A DNA stretch of 64,000 nt, taken from Eucalyptus grandis. Lineage: Eukaryota; Streptophyta; Magnoliopsida; Myrtales; Myrtaceae. Positions 10,808 to 22,470 of the stretch are shown here, one piece after another. The translations under genes were made by a program, and so were the position numbers. The DNA lies in the NCBI RefSeq assembly GCF_016545825.1, contig NC_052619.1, positions 37,725,682-37,789,681 of the forward strand, read 5' to 3'. Position 1 is the first letter of the stretch; each line of letters starts with the position of its first letter. Below the pieces are notes generated by a model. The model had not been told where the DNA came from. It worked only from the letters and a program-made list of their open reading frames with translations, and ran no database searches.

Positions 10808-13800
10808 TGTCTGAGAGGAAATCTGAAATTGAGAAGTTTAATGAGAGTAACAACTTTGTGTTATGGAGCACCAAGATGTGAGCTTTATTGACAACCCAAG
10901 GTTTGGGCAAGGCACTGGATGGTGAAGATGAGTTGCCTATTATAATAAAAGCCTTTGAGAGAGTAGAGCTAATGGAAAAAGCAAAGAGTACAATCATGTT
11001 AAATTTGTCGGATGAGATCTTAATAAAGGTTGCTGAGGAGAAGGATGCTGTAACATTATGCACAAAACTTCAAGCACAACAATTGCTTATATATGTTGAA
11101 GAAGATGTTTCAATTAGATGTACTGAAGGTACATCTATTAGAACCCACCTAGATGAATTTAATAAACTCATGTTGGATCTGAAGAACGTCGGTAAGATAC
11201 TTAATGATGAAGAATGGGGCATGATGTTATTAGCTTATTTACCAGAGTCATGGGAACACTTTATTGATTCATTGTTGTAGGGGTGTACTACAATTACCTT
11301 AGAAGAAGTAAAGTCCGCATGATTCTCTAAGGAGTGGTAAAGGAAGTTGCGAGATGATGGTTTGACGTAAGGAGTAGCGCAATCATTGATAATTTAGGGT
11401 AGAGAACAATATCGAGGGCCTAGTAGCAACAGAGGTAAAAGCAGATCAAAATCACACCATAAAAAGTCCAAGGGACGCGTGAAGTGCTTTGAGTATCACG
11501 AGAATGGGCACATCATAAGAGATTGTTCAAAGCAAATGAATAAAGCTGATAAGCAGAATGTCACAAACAGTGTGGCAAACATTGCCAAGAGGAGAAATAG
11601 TGATGCAAAAACTATTTTATGTGTGATTGCTACTTCGTTTGGAGATGAATGGGTGCTAGATTCGAGGTATTCTTATCACATAACACCTCATAAAAACTAG
11701 TTTACTACTTACTAGGCTACAGATGATGGTAGGGTTCTTTTGGAGAATAATGCAGTATGTAAGGCTGTGGGGATAGGGACAATTCGGATCTGAATGCACA
11801 ATAAGGTGGTGCGCACATTGACAGATGTGAGGCATGTATCGAAACTCAAGAAAAACCTTATTTCTCTAGAGATACTCAATGACATCGGGTATAGGTACAT
11901 CGCTGAAGGTGGAGTAATGAAGATCTCTCGAGGTGCTATGATAGTGATGAAAGGAAAGAAAGTGAATACTCTATATTATTTACTAGGAGAGACCGTGACG
12001 GAACCGGTTCAGTTTCATCAGGTGAGTCAGATTCTAACTTGACTCAATTACGGCATATGCGTTTAGGGCATAGAGTGAGGCAGGTATGACGATGTTGAGT
12101 GAAAGGATATTGTTGAAGGGTTAGAAGACAGGGAAGCTGGACTTATATGAGCACTACATCTATGGGAAGCAACACCGAATTAAGTTTACTACAGTTATTC
12201 ATTCGACCAAACAACCAGTTGAATATATTCATTCAGACGTCTGAGGCCCATCTTTGGTTCCTTCAAAAGAAGGTGTTCGATATATGCTAACATTTATCGA
12301 CGATTATTCGAGGAAGGTATGGGTATACTTTCTGAAGCACAAATATGATGTGTTTGATCGGTTCAAGAAATTTAAGGCATTAATTGAGAAGCAGTCGGAT
12401 AAACAAATCAAGTGCCTAAGAACCGATAATGGCATGGAATTCTGTAGTAAAGATTTTACTGAGTTTTGTAAAAAAGAATGTATTGTGAAACACCGCATAG
12501 TACCTAGGACACCACAACAAAATGGCGTGGTAGAACAGAAGAACAAAACTTTGCTTGAGCGAGCTCGATACATACTTTCGCATGCAAGACTTAGCAAGGA
12601 ATTTTGGGCTGAAGCAGTAAACATGGCATGCTACCTGGTGAATCGATTTCTATCATTTGCTATTGAGTGGAAGACTCCTGAGGAAGTATGGTCGGGGAAA
12701 CCTATTGATTATTCCGAATTACGTATATTTGGATGTCCTGCGTATGCTCATGCGAGTGATGGTAAACTTGAGTCGAAGACGAAGAAGTGTATATTTCTGG
12801 GTTATGCACATGGGGTGAAAAGCTACCGACTGTGGTGCACCGATCCTAAATCACCCAATTTTCTAATCAGCAGAGATGTGATCTTCAACGAGACTGCAAT
12901 GCTGCAACAGAAGGGTTCTGAGACACAAGTAGCATAGAAGATAGATCATGGTGTCATTAGTGAAGTGGAGCTTCAGGTGAAGACTCGGAGACCTCGAAGG
13001 TAACAAAAGTTGAGACTGCAAATGAGACCGTAGTTCTTGAAGTTAGTGATAGTGAACAATCAACACAACCACAGCACACAATAACCGCAGATAAACAGAG
13101 AAGATAAATTAAATCACTGATATGTTATGGTTATACAGATATTGCTTATGCATTGACTATAGGTAATGAGGTGGAGACAGATGAACATTCGTCTTACTCT
13201 GAGGCGATGGTTAGTTCGGAGTCGTTGTAGTGGCTAGAGATTATGAGTGAAGAGATCGAATCACTCCATTGAAATCAGACATGGGAGTTGTTCAAAATAC
13301 CCAAGAGTCAAAAAATTATCAAAAGTAAATGGGTCTTTAAACGAAAATAGGGCATTCCCAGTGTCAAGGTAGCGAGGTATAAGGTGAGACTTGTGGCGAA
13401 GGGATATACACAGCGTGAGAGCATTAACTACAATGAGGTGTTCTTTCCTGTGGTAAGACATACTTCTATTCATGTTTTACTTGCCTTAATTGTTTCGCAG
13501 GATCTCGAGTTAGAGCAACTAGATGTGAAAACTGCGTTTCTTCACAGTAAGTTGGAGGAGCAGATTTACATGAGGCAACTAGAGGGATTTGTTATTCCGA
13601 GTAAGGAATATCATGTTTGCTTGTTAAAGAAATCTTTTTATAGGCTGAAACAATCTCTTAAGCAGTGGTATAAACATTTTGATGCCTTCATAGCTAGTTA
13701 AGACTACGTAAAAAGTCAGAAGGATAGCTATGTTTACTTTAGGAGATTGAAGGATGGTTTTTGATTTATCTACTTTTATATGTTGATGATATACTGATAA

Positions 13801-14731
13801 CATCTAAGAATATATCTGATATTGATGTGCTAAAAATGCAATTAAATGCTGAATTTTAGATGAAAGATTTAATACTACAAAGAAAATATTGGGTATGGAG
13901 ATTTTGCGTGGCAGGACTGTAGGAGTTTTACGTCTATTTCAAAAGAGATATATTGAGAAGATTGTAACATGTTTTAATATGCAATCAGCAAAATCTGTGA
14001 GTACATTTCAAGCAAAGCACTTTAAACTTTCAGATAAATTATCACCATAGACTAAAGAGGAGGATGAGCATATGTCCCGTGTTCCTTATTCTAGTGTTGT
14101 GGGTAGTATTATGTATGCTATGGTGTGCACTAGGCCTGATATTTCACAAGCTGTGAGCGTGGTTAGTTGCTATATAAAGCATCCTGATAAAGCTCATCGG
14201 GAAGCTGTGAAATGGATCCTCAGATATTTGAAGGGGACAACAAACGTGGGTATAGTGTATCAAAGGGTAGTGAGACCACTGGTTTTGTGGATTAGGATTA
14301 CGCCGATGACTTGGATGATTGCAGGTCTTTAGCAGAGTACGTGTTTATGCTAGCGGGTGGTGCAGTCAGTTTGAAAGCGTCCTTACATAATTACATTGCC
14401 TTGTCTTCGATTGATGCAGAGTACATGGCACTAACCTTTGTAGCGAATGAGGCGATATGGTTACAAAGTTTGCTCACAAATTTTGGATTATAACAGAAAA
14501 GTATAGATATACACTGTGATAACCAAGATGCGATATATTTGGCATATAATCCATTTTATCATGAGTGAACGAAGCATGTCAACATCACGTATCACTTCAT
14601 CGAGATGTCTTAGTTAATGGTAATGTTATTATAAAAAGATTGCCACAGCAGATAACTCGGCAGACATGATGACTAAGTCTGTTCTTTTGGCGAAGCTCGA
14701 AGCTCTACTTGAGCTCTATTGGCATCTGTAG
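10808..14731 (+). pseudogene. Degenerate gag-pol of copia element A
   Basis: The reading starts at ATG 10808 (MSERKSEIEKFNESNN) but meets TGA at 10878. The gag core continues at 10888-11280. A zinc knuckle near 11485 reads CFEYHENGHIIRDC, with Tyr replacing the second Cys. The protease motif is WVLDSRYSYHI near 11650, with DSR in place of the catalytic DSG/DTG. Integrase (12254-12937) retains FIDDYSRKVWVYF, RTDNGMEF and TPQQNGVVE. RT (13261 to ~14060) retains the LYVDDI active-site motif near 13778, but across frames. RNase H (14072-14731) ends with ADMMTKSV. At least a dozen stops and several frame changes are seen. Family assignment is secure; no functional product is expected. Confidence 0.88.
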
Positions 14732-14805
14732 AGAGTGAGCGCCCGTTGGGGCATTGGGAGAACAACATGGATAATGAGTACTATAACTTGGCTTCTAACA
14801 TCAAG

Positions 14806-14819
14806 TCAAAGTGGAGAAT
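14806..14819 (+). other. Polypurine tract of element A
   Basis: The purine-rich run aaagtggagaat lies directly before the TGTTAAATTATG start of the 3' LTR, the expected place for plus-strand priming. Confidence 0.6.
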
Positions 14820-15633
14820 TGTTAAATTATGTGTCAAGTTTAAATTCGGATAATGATTTGTTAAACCAAATTTGTTGATAAAGATTTCCCAAGTAAATTT
14901 CAAATGGGATAAATAAGCTCTTATTTTCTTGGATCCTTAAAGCTGCACAAAGGAAGAAATAATTAAAAAAAAGGAATTTTCCCCTTTGGAGTGAAGCTGC
15001 CGAGGCCCCCTGCATGTAGAGAAGAAATAAAAGATAAAAAGGAAAGACATCCCTTTGAAGAAATAAAAGATAAAAAGGGAAGACGTCCCTCTACATGTGA
15101 AGAATCGCCAAAGTGGTGGGGCCCAAGGTCAAAGGTTTGACCTTGGGCACACGCGTATACATATAAAAAGCATCTCAGTTTTTTTTTTTTTTTTCGGTTG
15201 CTGCACCCCTAGGAAGCCGCACGTCCACGATCTTTGAAGCCACAAGTCGCGCGAAGCTATATGTACGCGGACCAAATACGAATGCTGGAGTTCCTGATTT
15301 TGGTGTACGTAAAGCGTTTTGTTTTGAGCTTGAATGCGCGGTAATTTTGTGTGGTGAGTTTATATCCAAGTGAGTTATTTATTTATAAACGCTTTGGGTT
15401 TTGGTTTAAATTTAGGTGTGGGAAACACTTGAGCGTTTGGACAATTGTAAACTCTGATTCTTCGATTATAGTGGATTATTTGTTGCTGGCTCTTCCCGTG
15501 AACATAGGTACCGATACTCGAATCGAACCACGTAAATTTTTAATGTCCTTATTATTTCTCGTTTATTTCTTTGGCGATTTCACGTTGAAGTAAATTGCAA
15601 GATCCCGTTGTTTTCGCATATTATATCCCAACA
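14820..15633 (+). repeat. 3' LTR of copia element A
   Basis: It starts TGTTAAATTATGTG and ends TATATCCCAACA. Compared with the 5' LTR it carries an internal tandem duplication of about 40 bases (gaagaaataaaagataaaaaggaaagac twice, about 15023-15085), which accounts for much of the extra length. Confidence 0.9.
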
Positions 15634-16043
15634 ACCTGCCCTCACCTCGGTTTGAGGGAGGGCCACTTGACCTGTAGGAGTGCGGACCTCGTGCATATTT
15701 AGGAGAGGGTCCCTCTCCCGATTTTGGCGAGGGCTAACTAGTCTTTGGTAGGCAAGGGTCACTAGCCTTTGTTGCCACCCCACCGTCGATGGGGCAGCAG
15801 CCATTGCATTTTTTTTTTTAATCTTTTATAATTTTTAATCTAGTTTAACTAAAATTTAGGTTAAAGTAGTCTTTGGAAGAAAATACCCTTGATCAACTAG
15901 ATAGAATATTTAGCCGGTTGGTGAGGTTAGGCATTTATTTGAAACAACTATACTCACTTCAAACCCTCATTCGAGAAAATGAGAGTGCTTTGGGTTTTTA
16001 TTTGAAACAAAGTTCATTTCATGCTTTTATTGAGAATTTTCCC

Positions 16044-16966
16044 TTGATACATGGTAATGAGCAACTCTGCTTACTTAATCTTGAATAATCATGAAGTTAT
16101 TTAAACTAGGTAAGTGCACTAGAAGTTGCAAAACTTATCATAAAATTTATTACGAAAGTGCAATTGTGTTCTAATTTTTTTTTTTATAAAAAAATGCACT
16201 TAAACCACATTTGTGTAATAAGTTATCTAAGTAAGCTTTGTTCCAATCGAGAGATGGAAATGATGAAATAACTTGCTTTTAATCATCTCTCTCTCTCTCT
16301 CATGGGCAAAAAGTCGTTTCTCCCCGTTAATTACGCAAAAACGACGCTATCGTCGTGCAATGCCCCAAATTAGTCTTCTTTGTCTGATTAGAGAGAGAGA
16401 GAGAGAGTCGAAAGGAAAATCTATTAAAATTGAGGGCATTGCAATCGAAGAAGTTCGTTTAGTCGCGGGTCATTTGGAATCTCCTTCACATAACGCTCAT
16501 CAAGAATACTTTTGGCTTTGCGGGGATCAACAGTTAGCTTTGGAGAAAATTGACATATGTATCATGTTACATATGATTATTGTCTTGTCACGTCATTTTC
16601 TTGTCATGTTTGATTTAATTGTCATGTTATGCGAAATGCGAATATTGTTGAGAAAACACCCCATGTGTTTTGAAGATGACAAAGTAATCCATGTGCTGGT
16701 TCATTGATTAAAAAAAAAGTCTTTCTTATTACAAACCATGCACATGCACGAAGAGTCTCCCTAGGTGTTGGAAGACCTAAGAAGGTTGCAAATCCCAATC
16801 GAGTTTGAGGGATGCCAAGTTGTAGACGATCAACAGATAAAAACGAGTTAGAAGTTGTGCCTGTAATGTTCTTCATGCCAAGTCAAATGAAGATTGTGTT
16901 TCACGTCTGCCAAAGATTTCATAGTGGATTCCAAACTAATTAGAGTTGTTGTAGTTGGAAGAGTGG
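16044..16966. other. Intergenic stretch, no gene supported
   Basis: Sequence around 16108-16240 (taagtgcactagaagttgc) resembles the terminal repeat of the Mutator-like element at 54960 and may be a relic of that family. A CT run at 16284-16301 and a GA run at 16391-16407 are inverted with respect to each other. An open frame at 16273-16707 encodes nothing recognisable and includes the GA repeat. Confidence 0.4.
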
Positions 16967-17628
16967 GAGATAATTGTCCAAAAGTCCTAAATTTATTGTA
17001 CGAATATTAATTTAGTTTTAAACCTTACAATTGTGCTAATTTAGTCATCAACTATATGATGGTTTGCAAATGTAGTTCTCTTGCCAATTTTGATTGGGAA
17101 TTATTAACGTGAATTTTAGTAGTCATACGTGGCAAGGATAATGCTAGTATGGACAATTTTTACAATTTTTTTTATGAATTATTTATTTGTTTTTTTTTTT
17201 TTTTATATTTCTTTTATAAGCTTTCTTAAGTTTCTTCCTATTAGCCCTTGTTGGCCATCCCTCACCTAGATTGGGCAAGATTCGGAAAGGAAAACTCTTG
17301 CCTATGGCCAGCAAGCACAACCCTCGCCTATGCTTGGGAAAGGGGAGAAGAAAGGAAAAAGAAAAGAAAGAAAAGAAATGAAAGGAAAAGGAAAATAATA
17401 AAAAAAATTATAAAAAAAAAACACTCCTAAAACCGTCCAAATCAGTATTGGTCATGCAACATGGGATGATTGGCATCCACTTTAGCAATTTTTGGCCAAA
17501 AGTTGGCTGGAAAAACTACGTTAGTAAATTGTCAAAAAGTTTATGATTAAATTTGCACAATTAAAATTTTTAGAATTGAATTAACAACCATACCATAGGT
17601 TTAAGACTTTTTAAACAACTATCCCAAA
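16967..17628. mobile_element. Long-TIR MITE-like element
   Basis: The left end reads ggagataattgtccaaaagtcctaaa and the reverse complement of the right end reads ggatagttgtttaaaaagtcttaaa. The inverted similarity continues for about 150 bases (caattgtgctaatttagtcat against caattgtgcaaatttaatcat). The core contains a T-run, a short G+C-richer block (17240-17345) and an AAG/AAAG-rich block. No clear target duplication could be read. It abuts the broken S-protein-homologue gene. Confidence 0.6.
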
Positions 17629-17851
17629 AAAATTGGGTAAAAAACACAAATTCCCGGCTGCCATTTGGGTGGATCTGATGAAAGGCAAAATCATAGTTTA
17701 TAGATTGGCAATGAACCGTAAGTGTCACTTGTACTGACATACTATCAATAATTTGGACATTTTTCCCACATAAGAAAGAGGCTTCGGAGCTAGCTTGAAG
17801 GAGAGCAAGAGTGACCATGAATACCATAAAATGTCTAGTCGACATGTACAT
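17610..17851 (-). pseudogene. Plant self-incompatibility protein S1 (SPH) family, truncated
   Basis: The minus-strand frame from ATG 17851 (or the second ATG at 17845, MSTRHF) starts with a hydrophobic segment FMVFMVTLALLQASSEA, consistent with a secretory signal peptide. After the predicted cleavage it reads LCGKNVQIID, then VQVTLTVHCQS, FAFHQIHPNGSREF and VFFTQFF. This matches the first half of the SPH fold, in which small secreted plant proteins have a beta-sandwich with a conserved HC(K/Q)S motif. Full members are about 110-140 residues after the signal. Here the similarity ends near 17640, and the remaining residues come from the arm of the adjoining TIR element. The second half, including the usual W-G-T-T-x-F-x-C segment, was not found downstream. 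I call it a pseudogene fragment; the function of a truncated secreted product is unknown. Confidence 0.6.
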
Positions 17852-19600
17852 GTTTGTAACCTTTGTTTTTTATATGAAGTATGAATATGGTCTGAGGAAT
17901 CTACTTAGGGAGAAACAAGAAGCTTCATTTGCTAAGATGGGAAGATTGTGTATATCTCATAAATAAGGAAGATGTTGAATTGGTATCCTATTAAGAAAAT
18001 CTCGATATCAAGTCGTACTAATTGCTTCCTATGGCAAGTTCATTTGTAGCTTCAATAATGCATATCTCTCCATGAATTTGGGCGTGGGTTTAATGAGAAT
18101 AATGATGAAGCAAGTTAAGAGTTTATTCCGTTGGTAACACCAAACAAGCATTCAGATTAAATGACCAATTGTTGGAATGCGGAATTACAGTTTGATTCAA
18201 TTTACATGGATTATTCAGAGATTGGAAATGGTTTGAATGGCTGTAACATTTTGTATCGCATGGCTTACAACCTTTTCATGATCATATGGCAATGCCAATT
18301 GGTTTTCCCTATCGGAAAAAATTTGAGAGATGGAAATCTGAGAATTGATAGAGATGAACCGACTTTTATATATCTCAGTTAAACATTTTCTCTAACATCA
18401 CAAACAAAATTCGAAATTATATGTTGAAGATCAATGTTAGATTGGCATTATATGTATAATGTTGCATTTTACTGAATGGAATGAAATTAAGAATTGGAAT
18501 GGTATGAAACGGAATAAAGATTTTTCGTTTTTAGTTGTATGATTTTTTTTTTTTTGACAGTGGAATAAAATGAGAGTTTTATATACATAGTTTAAAAACA
18601 TAAAATATGCCCACATCTAATAAATATATTAAGAAGTAATTTTACTTATTTTACATGAAGTTCCAGTTATATCTCACAATGTATTGAAAATTTAAATTAC
18701 TTCCTTGATAAGTTTATTCGATATTCAAAATTTGATTTAATCAAGTATGATAGTTATTTTGATTAATTAAAAAATGCATAATTTATGAATAATATTTAAT
18801 TAGTAGCTATCAATTAATATAATTGGTTATGCTATGTCATCATCTAGTTACAAATATTAATAATTTTAATTGTAATACAGTATTAACTAATAGGAGTTAG
18901 TAATTGTGTCCATAATTATTTTTGTGAAAAGTAGTAGGAAATCATCTATAAATGGAATAAGCATTCCAATGGGCATTGGAATTGGAATGCCCATGCCATA
19001 ATATTTTTTTATCCAAATAAATGAGAGAGCCTCTAACTAACTCTTACTAAGAAATTTTTACATGTGATGTCGTAAACAATATGAAATTATGGAGTATGCC
19101 ATGATGTAAAGGCAACAAATATAATATTATATAACCAATGAAAGAAAATACAAATGGGCAAGATTAGAAGAAAGAAAGTTGACTCTTTTTTCTTATTTTA
19201 TTGTTCCATTTTTTTCAACGAGTTCGAGACCAACTATAGGTAAATTATTTAGAGAAGTGATTGCATAATATTCTTTAATCTACCATGAGAATAACAGTTT
19301 ATTTGGACTACAAAAAAATCAAATCATAAATAATTATAAATTATTGTGGGACCTACTTTTTAAAAAATTTGCAATTCACAACAAATTGATATTCTGCTAA
19401 CAAAGTCCAATTATTTATTAGGGGAATCTACATGTCAGATTTTTTGGCAAACCTACCTAAAATTGATGGAGAATTTTGAATAAATATTTGAAATGAAGCC
19501 GTTTTCTTGTAAAATGACCAAAAATAAAAACATTATCTTAAATGAAGACTTGAAATGGCCATGTTGGGTCCAATCTCGTCAATTAGCCAAATCTTCGCCG
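17852..19600. other. AT-rich intergenic DNA, no gene seen
   Basis: No convincing coding region is visible. A short near-palindrome lies at about 18961-19000 (gcattccaatgggcattgg / ggaatgcccatgcc), and similar ggaatgg words at 18475-18510 suggest a decayed small inverted-repeat element. The rest is AT-rich with short homopolymers. Confidence 0.4.
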
Positions 19601-19611
19601 GTTGGCTTTTA

Positions 19612-20012
19612 AAAGAAAATAGCATAAATGGTCCATAAACTTCAATTCAATATGCAATGTGGTTCATGAATTTTTAATTTGTTTAATGTAGTCTCTGAAC
19701 TTTAGCCCAATATGTAATGTGGTCTCTAAACTTTTAATTTATTTAATCTAGTCCTTGAACTTTTGGTACATGTTCAATTTAATTCTTACACTTTATGACA
19801 TTTAATGTTGTTCTTGATATTAAATTAATGGAAAAATAACATTGAACATTTTCATATAATTTATAGACTATTATAACATGTATCAAAAGTTTATAGACCA
19901 CGTTAAATCAATTAATAGCTTAGAGATTACATTAAATATTAGGTTAAAGTTTAGGGATCACATTACACATTGACCATTTGTATCGTTTAGGGATTATTTG
20001 TGTCATTATTTC
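19612..20012. mobile_element. Foldback MITE (about 0.4 kb)
   Basis: The two halves are inverted repeats almost to the middle. The left half reads aaatggtccataaactt...caatgtggttcatgaa. The reverse complement of the right half reads aaatggtcaatgtgtaatgtgatccctaaacttt. There is no coding capacity. It directly precedes the solo LTR at 20023. Confidence 0.6.
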
Positions 20013-20022
20013 TTATTCTAAT

Positions 20023-20735
20023 TGTTGTAATATAATACGCAAAAACGACAAAATCTTGCAATTTACGTCAACGTGAAAATCACTAGAGAAATAAACGAGA
20101 AATAATAAGGATATCAGAAATTTACTTAGTTCGGTCTAACTATTGGTACCTACGTTAACAAGGAGAGCCAACAACAAATAATCCACGATAATCGAAGAAT
20201 CAGAGTTTACAATTGCTCATACGCTCGAGTGTTTCCCACACCTAAATTTAACCACACCTAAATTTAACTGTAAATCTAGAGTGTTTATAAATAAATAATT
20301 CACTTGAATATAAACTCATAGCATAAAATTATCACGCATTCAAATTAAATGTTTTACGTATGCTAAGAAAAGAAGAACTCATATGCTTCTTCTCTCTTCA
20401 TGCGTGGCTCTCTTCAGCTTGTCTTGCGGCTTCTACTGCAGCTTGTGCGTATGTCTATCACTTGCAGAAAGAAAAGAAAACCTAGGCGTGTGTTGTGCCC
20501 AAAGTCAAAAGTTGGACCTTGGCCCCACTTTTCTCTCCTTCTTTAAAGAGGGATTCGTACACTGCACGATGGAAAAACCTTTCCTTTTTTTCCTTTCTCT
20601 TTTATCTCTCATTTCTTCTTTTGTCTTATTTTGCACGTCGACAAGAGAAAGTCCAAGAAAGGAAATTGATTCTCCTTTCTTCATCCAATTTCCAATCCTT
20701 CAAAGAAAAACTTTATCGACAAATTCGGTTTAACA
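20023..20735 (-). repeat. Solo LTR of the copia A family
   Basis: On the minus strand it ends ...TATTACAACA and begins TGTTAAACCG. It aligns with both A LTRs, for example aaataaacgagaaataataaggat, gaatcagagtttacaatt and gtgtttcccacacctaaattta. No primer site or coding sequence adjoins it. Flanking pentamers ctaat and cttac match in only three of five positions, so the insertion is old or the boundary is slightly off. Confidence 0.75.
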
Positions 20736-21490
20736 CTTACGTTTAGAGCTTAAGCGATTTGGTTAAAAATTTCCAACGGAGTAAAAAATTGAATAAAATG
20801 CTAAAAAAAATAATTTCGAAGCGAGTTCTGATTGAAGGGTTCAATGCTACTTCTCTCACTAGATTTTTCTCCCAATCACGTCAGAGAGAATCCTCTTAGC
20901 TCTCCTTCTCGCACACGTTTTCTTTTCCAGTGAGGAGCTTTTCACTGTCAATGAAGTCGCGCGAGTGAATGTGCAAATTAAGAGAACTTTGGGCCGACAC
21001 TCCGGTTGTATGACTCTAGCAGCTCGACCCACTAATGTCGTTAGTCCGCCATGTAAGATCCGCCTGAGAGAAATATTGAAGTTTCTTTTCTCATCTTTTT
21101 ACACACGAGTGTCCGCAACTTTTTCTTTTTGGCTTGCAATTTTGTCATTCATTTTTAGCTACACTTAACGGCTTTGTCCTTTATCACTTGACCTGAGATT
21201 GGTCTCAACTTACTTAGGCGCTATTGAAATAGATCAGCTTGGATTGGTGTGGTCGGACCAAAATTGGTTGCATTGCATGATTTTCGTGCCCTCACTCACT
21301 CTGTTAGGTTTGAGTTCGATTGCGTTGCTTCATGAGTTATTACTGTTTTGTTCACCTCAATTAAAGCACGCGTTTCTTGAACATAATTCCGACACATGAG
21401 GTATATCCATATGTACGTCCCCGGCTTTTGCTGACGACAGATCTCTATTCTAGCCCTGCCTATAAAATTTTCAACATACGGTAAGAAGAA
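20736..21490. other. Unassigned stretch, no gene seen
   Basis: The stretch is moderately balanced in composition, with no recognisable domain in any frame. Motifs such as ctctcactagatttttctcccaatcacg and gacctgagattgg did not match other parts of the window. Confidence 0.35.
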
Positions 21491-21494
21491 TAAG

Positions 21495-22466
21495 AGTGCG
21501 TTTGGTAAAGTTTCTGTTTAAAAATTGTTCCAGGAAACAGAAATATAAAAAAATGTTTTGTTCTAGGGAACAATTTTTGAACAAAAAAACACGTTTGGTA
21601 AATTTGTTTGAAATATAAAAAGAATAGAAACACGTTTGGTAAATTTGTATAATTTTTTAATTTATTTTTTCTATTTTCTTTCTTATTTTCTTATTTATTT
21701 TTCCTTTTTTATTCTTTCTTTCTTCTTTTATTTTCTTTTGGCCGATGGCGGCGGCCTCACCTGACCACGGCGAGGCCGAGTGTCGCCGTAGTTGGGCGAG
21801 GCTCGGCCTCACCTTGGGCCGGGCGAGCTCGAGCTCGCCCAGATTCGGCGAGGTCGAGCTCGCCCGGTGGCGGCGAGGCTCGACGTTCTTAGGGCCATCG
21901 CTAGGCGACGCCAACTGGCGGTGGCTCGGCGACGCCGAGCCTCGGCCGGTCGCCCGGGGGCTCGGCCTCGCCGGATCGGGCGAGATCGAGCTCACCTAGC
22001 CAAGGCGAGGCCGTCTTCAGGTGGGCGAGCTCGCCCGGATCCGGCGAGGCCCGGCTCGCCTAGTGGCCGATGACGCTCGGCGTCGCCGGGTGGTGGCCGG
22101 CGAGGCCGGCGTCACCGGCCCCGGGCGAGCTTGGCCTCGCCTGGGCGGGCGGCGGCGCTCCGGCGAGGTCGCCGGCCCTCGACGGCCGGTCGCCAACCAC
22201 AGTCGAGGCCGGCGATCGGCCAAAGAAAAAGAAAGAAAAAGAAGAAGAAAAGAATAAGAAAATAAAAGTGTTTCTAAATTTTGTTTTAAAAACAAAAGAC
22301 AAACTTTTTTTTTTTTTTTGTTTTACATTCCATATGTGTTTGAAAAAAAATAATTTTGGAACAAAAACGCATTTCAAACGCGTTTCTTTTTTTTTTTTTG
22401 TTCTCAGGAAAAAAACAAAAAAGTTGTTTAGAAACAGAAAAAAAAAAAATAATAACAAACGCGGCC
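21495..22466. mobile_element. MITE-like element with an extreme G+C-rich core
   Basis: The left end reads agtgcgtttggtaaagtttctgttt and the reverse complement of the right end reads ggccgcgtttgttat...tttctgtttc. Both arms share gtttggtaa/gtttctgtttaaa/ttgttc words. TAAG lies outside both ends (21491-21494 and 22467-22470). The core, about 21741-22225, is nearly all G and C and is built of degenerate repeats of gcgagctcgccc and cggcgaggc. Long frames through this core exist on both strands only because A+T is scarce; none has a recognisable domain. Confidence 0.6.
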
Positions 22467-22470
22467 TAAG

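Larger units (their letters stand above)
9935..15633 (+). mobile_element. Ty1/copia LTR retrotransposon A, decayed
   Basis: The element is bounded by TG...CA with two LTRs of 778 and 814 bases, a primer binding site just inside the 5' LTR, a purine tract just before the 3' LTR, and the copia order gag, protease, integrase, RT, RNase H between them. Flanks are acatg (9930-9934) and acctg (15634-15638), a decayed 5-bp target duplication. Many in-frame stops and frameshifts make it non-autonomous. It landed in the G+C-rich core of a foldback element. A further LTR of the same family lies at 20023-20735 in the opposite orientation. Confidence 0.9.
9505..16043. mobile_element. Foldback (long-TIR) element with G+C-rich core, split by copia element A
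   Basis: The left arm begins ggaaaaattctaaataaag (9505) and the right arm ends tttattgagaattttccc (16043). The arms are diverged inverted repeats for over 200 bases, including aagggcattttcatc on the left and gatcaagggtattttc on the reverse strand of the right. Between the arms is a G+C-rich core with words such as gagagggcaacgaccctctccc. The core is present in two parts, 9781-9934 and 15634-15805, because copia element A inserted within it. No clear target duplication was found for the outer element. Confidence 0.5.

Noticed and set aside
20383..20746. Hydrophobic frames that look like signal-peptide proteins
   Set aside because: They lie inside the solo LTR of the copia A family and are CT-rich leader sequence.
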